From the NCBI GenBank assembly GCA_038373865.1, contig JAXGGA010006493.1:1-64000 (forward strand): a DNA stretch of 64,000 bases, given 5' to 3'. Under the pieces are notes generated by a model, which worked only from the letters and a program-made list of their open reading frames with translations, searched no databases and had not been told where the DNA came from. Position numbers and translations under genes: made by a program. The first letter of the stretch is position 1. Each line of letters opens with the position of its first letter. The DNA comes from Uloborus plumipes (taxonomy: Eukaryota; Arthropoda; Arachnida; Araneae; Uloboridae). This document shows, piece after piece, positions 14,801-26,800 of the stretch.

Positions 14801-17800
14801 AACAATCCCTTAATAATTTATCAGATACAATAAAATGCCGTTAGCATGAAATAATTACCATTGTCCCGTGAACTTCACACTAACAAGGTTCGACTGTATT
14901 CAAAAGTGACATTGCACAATTTTTCACTTTACATAGAGTAACTAACTTCTGGATGATTCTGAATAAATTAGGCAAAATTGTTTAATGTTGTAAATTTTGC
15001 ATTTTGGTAAAATTTTAACTTGAAATTCATCTTTCTAAAAGACATGAATTTTTCTTCGGCAAATTACTTAATTTTCTTCAGGGAATGCACGTTGCTTGTT
15101 ATGTAACCATCTTATATATGTTTTATTTATCTCATAGGATACTTATTTCAGCTGGAGTGATTTGATGCTGAAAAATAACTCTGAGCTCTTGAATAATTTA
15201 GGCAACTTTATCAATAGGTAATGTTCACCTTTTAATGCTAGGAAAATTTCTTTTTATTTTTTAAAGGCTTGCAATAAGGTGTTAATTAAGACTAGAAAAA
15301 TGCATTTTCTTTACATTCAGCTTATTCAAAGCATATGCAGATGCTAAAAGATCTTTAAACTGCTTTTCTCCACATGTGATTCTGCCCAATGGCAAAGAGG
15401 ATAGAGAAAAATGCTCCCACATTTTAGGCCTGGGTTTGGATCCCAAACAGAGTGTGCATATTATTAATATGTATAGCATTTTTTCAGATGTTGTCCTAGT
15501 GGTTTAAAATTTAAATGTTGTCCTAGTGGTTAAATGGGGGGGGGGGGAGGGCTCTTGGCTACAAGAAAAATATCAATTCATTTTTTTTTTGTGTGCACTT
15601 ATTTGCATTAAAAAAAAATTGAAAAAAAAAAAATTCTTTACTGCTTTCATGATTTCTTTGATGTTCCATAGTTCATCATAATGTTCTTCAAGATAAAATC
15701 AAAGATCAGTAGCATACATAGACTAAGGTGCACATGAATTACGCAAAATTTTTAAGTGCCCCCCCCCCTCCATCCAACGCTTAATTATTTCTTCTCTGCT
15801 CTGACCACAATTATTTTTATTTAGGCATGAGTGTATATGCATGAAATATATACTGACACCATATTTGAAGAAATAAACAATTTAAAGACTGAACTACTGT
15901 AATTAAAATGTTTACATTTGTGTGATAAGTTGAAAATCATTTTTTAAGATGTTAAAATTGCAAAAATAGAAATAATAATGTCTGGATTGCTGTAATAATG
16001 TGTTTTGAAGTTATAAGGGGTTCCTTTCTTGGTGCAAAATAGGAAAGTTATGATGGAAAGATACCCAACGAAGACTGACATCCAACAGAAGATAAAACTT
16101 ATTTTGTAGAATGCAAGGGTACAGCGAGGAGGGGAAGCTGTGGGCTAATACAACTCTTAGAACTCTTTGTTCGAATCTAGATTGCCACTCCTAATAAGGT
16201 GTTTTACACACATGTAAAAGCTGTTAGGAAAGCTCCCCCCCCCCCCCTCTCCCAGAAGCTGACTTCAAACTGTAATAGTGATGGGATATCTTTGTCCATA
16301 CTGTCTGTTTGCGTATTGTGCACCTGGGAGCCACGGACGCTTCCATCGGAAAAAGGGGAGATAGTTTTAGGATGCGCACTACCCGATGCCTTCAGCTTTT
16401 GTTTGCTTACTACTTCCTCATTGCTTTTCCCCCCTATTTCGAGAAAGTCCGAGGAGACTTGGCGCGTGCGCAGATGTCTCGGAGGTCGTACGAAAAAATT
16501 TTAGATAGTATGCTCATTTTCTTTCTTTGCACTGAAAAAAAAGGACACGCAATAAATGAATTAATTAAAGAAGAAAATTAATTAAAAACTACTTAACAAC
16601 TGAATGCTGTTTAGAGAACAAGCAATGCAATTGCCTTTAATATGCAGAGTTTTAAGCTTTGGAAAACATTTTGGTGTCATTTCATGATTTTAATTATTTG
16701 GTTATGTCTGGTATTTTTTGTATGGTTTTGATACACAATAGAGTAAAATTAATTATAATATGCATTATTTTTTGTAATAATGCATATGTTTTTTTAAAAA
16801 CTATTTTAAGTGATGAATTTTGTATGAAAACTGTTTTCTGCATCAGTTAAAATATAATAGAAAGGAGTGTGACATTTTTAATGTTTTTATTTATTATTTC
16901 AGAGGTTTGTCTTTTGTGAGTAATTCCTTTTCTGGCATTGTACCTGAGATGATTTTAGGAGGAGCTGAAAAGAAATTAATTGCTCAGGTTGATAAAGAGC
17001 TAAAAGCTTATATTGCCCTCTTGGAAAAGACAAGGTTTCGAATGTTTTGCATTATTTTTGTGGCTCTACTGTAAATTGAGTGATTTTTTTTTAAATTATA
17101 GAAAATGTTTTATTTTTTCTGCTTTTTCATGTAATGGGTAAATTGAAGTTTTTTTATGGAGTATACATCCTAATTAGCTTTTAAAAAATAATCATACACG
17201 TGTGAGAAGCAAAATCAATATTTTATTATTGATTTTTGTATTTATGTATTTCAACAAAATTAACAAAGTGTGTAGAGGTATTTGTATTCTTGTTGCATTA
17301 TCACAACCAAAACTTCTTTACATGCATAAAAACTACTGTATTAGAATGGGCATCATGTTAAAACTAAAGGCTCAGGGAAGGTTTGGGGGCACCACTTTAT
17401 TTTCTTGTGAGGTAATGTTTTTTAGGAGTATAGTGTTATATCCTACATTTGTCTTGTGGCAGGATAATTATTTTAGTTTCCTCATCATAACTACAAAAAT
17501 TTAAAAAAAAAATCATACATGTATTTAATCTCTTGGATTTAATGCATCTTGCATGGCCCACTTTTTGATGTCATGTTTATTATTTTTTTTTTATTTTTTT
17601 TTTTTTTCATCATTTTTCAAATTGAAATCCAATAATTTTCTTCCTCGTTCTGATCACAAATATTTTTATTTAAAAATTCCAAGACAGTGAAAGTTTTTAT
17701 TTTAAACACAGTTCTAAAAACATCTCTTATCATGTGAGCAACATTGACTCCACCTTAGCATGTATTCTAATTGAAAAATGAGGTCATCCATTGTATGTCT

Positions 17801-20800
17801 TCATTGAATAGTAATGCAATAATGAATTTTAATTCCTGATATTTACTTAATTTTAATAGTTATTGTTAGTAATACATATTTTTTCATTTAAAGGATGAGA
17901 GATGCTATAAGATCTATACTCAATATTAGCAGATTTGGAAATCAGTTTATTCAAGCAAATAAACCCTGGGAATTGGTTAAAGGAACTGCTGATCAGAAGT
18001 AAGTTATTGATGAACATTTTAAAATATGATTAGTCAGCTGTACTATTTTTGCCGAACTCTCTTATTGATTTGGTTTTGTGCTGTTTTATCTCGGATACTT
18101 GTGGTTCAACTTTTTTTGAGCATTTATAGATTGCAATATGCTTTTTTTTGTACCTCAAGCATCGTATAGTCTCTCTTTCACATTGGCAGTTTGCCAATGT
18201 ATCACGTCACGGTGCTCCACCAACTCGCACCTGCTCACTAGGGTGGTTCACAAACCTCTGGTAAAAAAAATTGTCCCAGAGATCATGGCTGTGCCTCATT
18301 GTTTTACCTTTATCCACCTCAATATACTGCTAAAATTTCAACTTCCTACTTAAATAACAAGACAGTACTCAAAGCTCAATTAGTTCTCAAGTTTTTGTCA
18401 ATTTCAAGTGTTTTTCAGTTAAGCGGCAAAAAAAAGTTCAGCATATTTTTGCCATTATTATTGCTGATTCTTATGTACAATGATCCCCTAATTCAAATAT
18501 GGCCACCATTTTCCACCATCGCTGCTCACTTTTCGGAAAATGCCCCCCCCCCCCCTTATTCTCATCAGATTTCGAGAATTTCACAGCTATTATTTGGAGG
18601 GCCAGGAAGCATTATATTTACCATTAACATTTTTCTATAGGGCTTTACAGATGTGAACAGTTCAAAACCATAAACACTTGTTGCAAGTTAACATGTTTTG
18701 CAAGTAACTTGTTGCAAGACTCAGGGGGGTATACCCTCCTCCCCAAATATTTAATATATCATCAACTGATTTTTTTCCAGGTTCAAAATTTTTCCGCTTA
18801 TTTTTTGGTGCAATAAAAGAGTATCAAACTCCCTTTTATGACTCCCAGGTATAAAAAATTTTTCAAGTTGTAAAATTTTTTTTAACACCTGAGGGTTTGG
18901 CAGTTCCAGAATTACATGTTAAATGGACGTGATAAGACGTCCAGAAAAGTCAGGGGGTTAAACCTGAGAAACATCACAAGTTAAATTTGAGTTGCACCGC
19001 AGATTTCTTTCAGTAAAGAGATTTAATTACTGTTGAAAGTTGGAGAACTATTACCGCGAAGGGACGGGGTGGGGTGGGGGGAACTGGTGGTCATATATGG
19101 ATTCAGTGGGTCATTTTACATAAGAATCAGCAAGAATAGTGTCAGATGCAGTTGAAGTTGTTTTTAGCCAAGCAGTGTTATACTGAAATTTTGCTAGAAG
19201 TTTTTAGTTAAAGCCAAAATATTTAAACTTCTTGCTTTGCAATTCAACTGTCTATTTTTTTTTTTTTGAGAGAGAGAGATACTTTTAGCATTGAATATTT
19301 TGTTGTCTTATCAAGGATAGCTATTCAATTTTCTTCAACAACAGGTATGAAAGAAACTGCTTATTGTCCCCATTATTGAAAAAAATCCTGTTCAATTTTT
19401 AAATTATTTGAACATTTTCCTCAGAAATGTCATTCACCATTCTGCACTTCTTTTACTTTCTTTCTGGTAATTCTGTGATTGACATTATATTCACATTTGT
19501 TGGGGGGTGTAGGACGAAGGATGTTAGAAAATAATCTCTAATATTCATGTCTGAAAAAAACCCAGTTCTGTACTAGACTTGTTATATTTCGCAACTTTGT
19601 TCCTGTAATAATTTGTGTTTTTTTCAGATAGAATTTCCTATGAAAAACTAAGTCAAACTAATTAATTCAACAGAAAGGTGCCATATGTGCTTTAATAAAA
19701 CTGTCCTAGTTGCTATTTCAGTTTCCAGGTTGTTCTTATCTTATACATCCCCCCCCCCCCCCGAAGTTCAGATATTCCCAGGAGATTGTGATAGCAAGTG
19801 GAGCATCTATTAATGTTCTATCTATTTGTTTTACTGTACAAAAAGGCATGAAACTGTAGAAATTGTTGTATCTAGGTTTGTTCCCTCATGATTAAATGAA
19901 AAATCTTTCTTAGGTAGGAACATAGATATTTGCAAGGCATATAAGATATTAGCCATCCACCAAGCTATATAAATAGCACTTATCACTCGCCACTGAATTT
20001 CTCTCAGATAGGTTCACAAAATAGCTAATAATAACTCAATTATCTTTTTATAATCAGCAGGAGCGATTATAGATTTATCTATAGATTTAAAAAAAAAAGT
20101 TGAATTTTCACTTGTTAAAGTCTTTCAGTTTTATGCACAACATTCTTTTTTTTTTTTGTTTAATTCTTTGCCAAACATTCTTTTGCTTTAAATTTATTAA
20201 ATAGAACTTGTGAGGAACATGACAGCCAAAGTAAGCATCAAGTAAAAATCTTTGCTTAAGGCAGGGATTCAAGTGAAACACCATTGCAATCGCTTCGAAT
20301 TGCAATCGCTACTGGAAGTGAATTACATTATCATCAACTTAACTTGGCACTGACGTCACTAGGGGTGGAGCCAATAAGAGCTCACAAGCAGTCGGTGATC
20401 TCCTCTTATTCGCCAAGTAGGCTGTGACGTTTTATCTGGCTCGTTTTTCATAGGCAAACGTCACGCTGATGTCACGATGTTTTTATCAAGAAACGTTCTA
20501 ATGTAATTCATTTCCAGTAGCGATTGTAATTTGCGATCGCATGTTTCACTTGAATTCCTGCCTTAGTGACGTTTGCGTGACGTTTGCCTATAAAAAACGA
20601 GCCAGATAAAACGTCACAGCCTACTTGACGAATAAGAGGAGATCGCGGACTACTAGTGAGCTCTTATTGGCTCCACCCGTAGTGATGTCAGTGCCAAGTT
20701 ATGTTGATGATAATGTAATTCACTTCCAGTAGCAATTGCAATTCAAAGCGATTGCAATGGTGTTTCACTTGAATCCCTGCCTAAGTTTCAGATCAGTTCT

Positions 20801-23800
20801 ATACCATGATAACGGCAGACTAGCTACAACGGTTTATTTTTTGCAATTAGTTTTTATAATTTAATTCATTTTCCTTGTGCCAGTGTTAGCACTATCAGTT
20901 TAAAACTTAAATCCTGCTTTTTTTTTCTCTGCATCCCATTACTTTGAAAGCATAAAAAGCATTTTGCACAGTTCTTCCACAACTCTATTTTGGCATGCCT
21001 AAAAGTTTTTGAAAATCATAGCACAACATGTACACAAGTAGTACTGCAATCTATATTGTAGGCTGCATTTTACCAAATAGTTGATTGTATCAAAGGTGTT
21101 GCTAGGTTTAAACAATTAAGAAACTCTTTCCAATTGTTTTAACAAATATTTATGTGTTGGGAAATCAGAATAACCGAAAAAAAGTTCTGTAGTAAGGAAT
21201 TGTGGTTTCTTTCGTCTGAAAAACTCAGAAATTGTGAAAAATTATTAAAAAGCATAAAAATGAAGGGTGTTAGAGCACCATCTTCCATTAAAACAAAATG
21301 CTAAAATTTTACAAGAGTGATCTTATACACAAATGTAAAAAAAAAATAGGGTGAGCCTTGGTCCATTGCAAAAGAAAATTAAAATTGAACCACCCTACTG
21401 CTCACCGTCCACTGTAGGGGCAGCATATGGTGGCACAGTGTGACAGTCTGCAGCAGTCCACCTGGCCTGGTTTTGCCACCTGGTGGCAAAGGAGCACACA
21501 CACCTATGGCAATTTGTCATTGCAAAAAACATAATTTGGAAAAAAAAAAATATTAACAATAATAATCCTTTTTGGTTTTCTGCAGAATTTTTTTTTTTTT
21601 CGCAAGTTATGACATACTAATTTGTGATGTTGTAGCTTACAGATCACATATTTGGCAGACTCTTGTAAAACCAGCCTAATAATTTGGAGCAGGGTTTAAT
21701 TTCTAACAAAGGAAGTGCGACTTATTTTCATGCTAAATAGATTGAATGTCTTCGAAAATGTTGAAATTTTAAAAAGTGCAGAATCTCGGCTCCCATTCAA
21801 ATTAAGCCTGGTGGATAAAAAAGTTTAAATTTTCTTTCTTTCTTTTTTTTTTTTTTTTTTATAAGCACACCTACACTGCATAGCATTGCCAATGGAGTCC
21901 CTTCACGCAACGTCACAGGTCGCGTTAGGTCACGTGTCAACTAGGAAGCCGATGTAAGCAACGGGGATGAAGCGTTGAAAGCATTACTGAAGAACCGTTC
22001 TTTTTCTTAACAAAATGTGTTGCTTGTGGATGCACTAAGGTTGCAACTGAAGTCAATTGCAAGGAGAAGTTATTTTTCATATTTCCTCATGTAAATAAAG
22101 ATCATTTAAAAGTTTTGTTCATAAAAATAAAATGAGAAAACTTACGGCCAAAAAACATTGTTTTTTGCAGATGACTTCGATGAAGAATGCTTTAAGTGTC
22201 AAAATTTCACCAAAAGATTACTAATGAAACAAGGCGCGATCTGTACAAAATTATTTTTTAAGAAAGAAAAGAAAAGGAGAGCTTTAAAGTGTTTAAATGC
22301 TTCATCAAATCAAAGTGCTGTTTTTTTTGTTTTTTTTTTGTAAAATTAAATTGTTTACCCAAATGTTTTCATAAATTTTACATAACATTGAAATGTATGA
22401 AATCCCCAGCTAATGCAAATCAACCAACGAAGCTCTACAGATAAGCTGTAGATTAATACAGTTGTTATTTTTTTTTTTTTTAAATGTCGATGTAAGTTTA
22501 CAAAAGTTTCTTTTCTTCTTCTTGCAAAAAAAAAAAAAAAAAGAAATCAATATAGCATTTTTAATTCGTACAACTTTTCCTAACAGGTACATAAATATAC
22601 AACGCAGAACAATAGAAGTTTTTTGAAAATTATATGGAAGAAAAAGTTCACGTAGTTTATTGTCTTTATTTATAACTATTATTATTTGTTATTATTTTTA
22701 TATTAATTTAATTCTTTTACATTTCATTAAAAAAGAGCATATTGCAGCCAAATCTTCATTTTACTACTTCCTTTACTACTTAAAATTTATAGATATAAAC
22801 ATGTAGCATAAATGAATTATTTAGTGTATATGAATATTTCTCTGGCCAATATTTAAAAGACCTGAGTCTTACTGTTGCTCTGCGGAGAAAATATACTTTA
22901 GTTAATATAAGTTGAAAAAAGAATATAAATCTTCTGTTTCAAAGAAAACTAATTATTTCAATTGTTATTTTGAATATTAATTTTGAAGCATTCATTTTGC
23001 TATTAACCACTCTAACAAAATATTTTTTCTTGTAAAGCAATTACATATTGAGGAACTGGAAATTTATTTAGCAATATTTTCATCCCATTAATATGCTAAC
23101 ATTTTTCTCAGCAGTAACGTACATAGACTTCGGTGCGCCCCCCTCGCAAGATCTGTACATGTCCCCTCTCAACCCCCCCCCCCTCTTTTTTTCGATCAAA
23201 AAAAAAAAAACGTGTAGTGCTATTTTTCCGTATTGCATGCCCCGAAACTTGTGTGCCCCCCCTCCCGTGCCGAAGGGCGCTATGTACTCTACTGTTTCTC
23301 TGTATACATATAATAAAAAGTTTTTAAAAGCACAAACCTGTTGTATATCGTTGAAAAAAAAATCTTTATCGAAGAGTTCAAGAAGCAAATAGCTGAAAAA
23401 TATACATATATTGCTAAAACGTACAGTTGTAATTTAATCAGAAATTATTGGTATTAATTAACAAAACTTTTACTGTTTTATCCAGTGCTAGTTTATTACT
23501 AAGTATAAAATGCATTTGATTAAAAATTTTGGTAGCTTGAAACATCACTTAGATACCACTTAACATTTACACTATTTCATTGGATGGTACTTCTATGAAT
23601 AAAATCTAAATATCCTTAGTTTCGTAAAATTTCTTAGTTTCGTAAGAGTTAAAATTTCTTAAAAATATATTACATAAATATATGACGGAGTATATATTTA
23701 ATGGTTCTACACTAGACAAAGAAAACAAATTATAAAGCTCATTTGATTAGTGAAAAAAAAAAGAAAAGAAAGAAAGCAAAACAGAAGTTTCACATTACGT

Positions 23801-26800
23801 CCTATATTTTTTCTCACAAAACCATGGGTATTTTAATTGTATTTGCACAATGTATTCACATACAAAATAATGTTTATAGAAATGCATATATTTTAGAAAA
23901 AGTCAATTTCAATTTTAGCAGAAAGTCATTTTACTATACAAGGAGAAATTTAAAATATGTATTCATTACAAAGAACATTTTTTAAAAATAAATTAAAAAC
24001 AACTTTTTATGCTGTTTTTAGACTCTTAACTGACACTTACAATTTTTTTTTCTAAAATTACCTCTCTCATGCTCATGCTAAAAAAAATTCAGAGAGAAAT
24101 AAACTAATAACAAATATTACGAAGTAAAAAACATTAAAAGTCAACTCTGAATAAGAGATTAAAACTAAATCAATTTGACCTAAATCATAATTAAAAAGAT
24201 TAAACTAAACGTAAGTACTATATTATTAATTACAAAATAACGTAAATAGCCAAAGCAAACTAATTTTGATCGGACACCTCCAGTTAAAACTCAATACGAA
24301 AGCATGCTAACAGAGTAGCGATCCCAGCCGACACGTGACATCCACTGTGCGGCCCTCTAGCGGTGAATTGACTCCATTGGATACATGAACTATTTTTCCT
24401 TATGACCATGCATAAGGCAATTCAAGCATAAAAAGCAACTATTGGGTATCTTTAAAGCAAATATAACCATCTATCCTAAAATTATTTTTTTTTAAAAATG
24501 CGTTACAATGTTTTCTTATTACACTAAAAAACATATATATGTCTTTCAAAGAACAAAAAATCATGCAGTGTAGGGTTAAGTTACAAGAAACTTCAAGACA
24601 TCACAAATTTTATTTCTTGTATTAAGAATTTCGTACTAGAATTTATGTACTGTAAAAGCAATTAAAACAGGATTGAAAATTTATTTCATTGAAATGAATA
24701 TTCGGTTATATTAATATTTGTTGTAACCGGATTTCACTGTAATGATTTGTTATGCATTGAAAAATTTTGATCATCAAAAATAAGTTATTAGTTGAAAACA
24801 ATTTTTGATTTACCAGACTAAATGTCATTTGTCATAACGCCTTTTTTTTTTCAGAGCTGCTGCAGGAACAGTTCTTGGTTTGAGTGTTAATATTTGTTGC
24901 CTATTATGCACATTAATAGAGCCATATATGCCTGATGCTTGTGCTAATTTGAAGTCTCAGCTGAATACGGATGCATCTCATCACATTTTAATTGACGATT
25001 TTGTATGCTTACTCCCAAGTGGTCATAAAATTGGAAAGGTAATTTAGTATTTGACATAGCAATGAGAAAATTTGAATGCTTAGTTTATTGAAAAAAAGGC
25101 AACGCTTTTTTCTTTTTACATTAGTTTTAGAAACTTAATATGAAATAAATTTTATGCTTATAATTTAAGATCAAAATAATATAAGTAGTGGTGTTAGGCA
25201 TGTGTAAAATGTACAATCGCTCGTCTCCCCTCAGCAACTGCTAAAAATGCAGGGTCACAGAAGAGCCGTCTTTCAACTATTGGAGGCCCTGGGCAAAATA
25301 GGACCATGGGGACCCTTTAACCTTGACAGAGCAACAGTTTTGTTAGAATATAAAAAGTCAAAGTATATAGCAAGGTTCGAGGTTGTATTGGTATTTATTG
25401 TATTGAAAGGATTAAAACAGGTAGCCTCGGCTGTCTTGAAAACACATTGTGATTACAAGCATATTATAAATAAGTCTGAAATACTGGTACACAATCAACA
25501 ACTAATGATTTTAATCAAACTTATGTACAATTTGTATGAGTTAATTCATTTTATTTTAAAATGAGATGTGTAGCTTAAATAGGCAAATTTATCTAATTTA
25601 TCAATTCTTTTATTCTCATTAAACCATTGTGTCCCAAAGTAGTCACATTAAACAAAAACTACTATATTGGGAACGTTGGTACGTACTTTTAAAAAAGTAT
25701 TATGCATTTTATGCTGGGTTTCAAAGAATGCTTTGCATTCAAGAAGCAATTTAACCTGCTTCCATTTCTTTTATTGTCTTTTCATGAAAAAGAAACTTTT
25801 CTGCTTTGTTAGTTTTACTTTCTTTTCTTTTTTAAATTTTTTTTCAATTTCCTATCTGTTTGGAAAATTAAGACTTATAAAAGAAATAAAAGAAATGTGG
25901 TTTAATTCCAAATTATGTTTTTCAGCCTTCCCCTCTGTTTAAAAAAATAGAACAAGATACAATTACCACTTTGAAGGAAAAATATGCTGGTCGACAGTCA
26001 CCAGAAAAGGTATGCAAAAAATCACTTTAATGAGTTTCTTTTTTTCCTGTTTTTTCAATTTCAATTTGGATTTGGAAGTTTTTATAATTTTAAATGATTT
26101 ATTAGTATCTCCCTACAACACATATTCCTTTTAATTAAATATTTTGAAAGAACTGGATTAAAAAATTAAAATATTTCCCATTGTACAAAGTGTCCACACA
26201 CAACTACTGTTAACCATCTTTTTGCACTTGGTAGCACTTTTGCTGCTTATGGCCATTGTTTGGCAGATGGAGGGTATAAAGCAGTGAGTAACCACCCCTA
26301 AGCAAGGACTGAGGCAGAAACATGCAATACACCGCCTACTAATTCATTCCGATCAATGGACTGCAGTTTCAGGCTTATTATGCCCTCATCAGCATGGAAT
26401 ACGAAAGTAAACGAGTTGGAGGCAAAAATCCTCTTATATAGCAAAGAGAGCCAAAAAAAAAAAAAAACTGGTAGCTAATGTGAAATTAGAAATACCAGCG
26501 AGCGACCGCACTTTGTACGGTACAACTCGTAAATTTTAAGACAGAGCTCGGGTATAAAGCAGTGAGTAACCGCCCCTAAGCAAGGACTGAGGCAGAAACA
26601 TGCAATACACCGCCTACTAATTCATTTCAATCCATGGACTGCAGTTTCGGGCTTATTATGCCCTCATCAGCATGGAATGCGAAAGTAAACGAGTTGGAGG
26701 CCTGGTGCTTATTCCAAATAATTAAACCTCTACACTTTTCCATTGTTGCCATTCAAATGTAATAGGATTTTTAAACATTTTATTTACATAGACCCTATGC

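Larger units (their letters stand above)
21889..24380 (+). mobile_element. THAP-domain DNA transposon remnant
   Basis: Left end CCAATGGAGTCCCTTCAC and right end, inverted, CCAATGGAGTCAATTCAC, followed on both sides by a tCACGTGTC motif. The DNA between carries a broken THAP zinc-finger (22005-22270). Outside, CCTACACTGCAT at about 21870 and its inverse at about 24566 may be a further pair of ends. Class probably P-element-like; rest of the transposase not seen. A hAT MITE is inserted at 23112. Confidence 0.6.

Noticed and set aside
15382..15450. Possible tRNA-like sequence with gggtttggatccc
   Set aside because: Box B-like word present, but no acceptor stem and a poor box A.
23080..23392. 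Overlapping open frames of about 100 codons on both strands
   Set aside because: They come from the C-rich hAT MITE at 23112-23294, not from genes.
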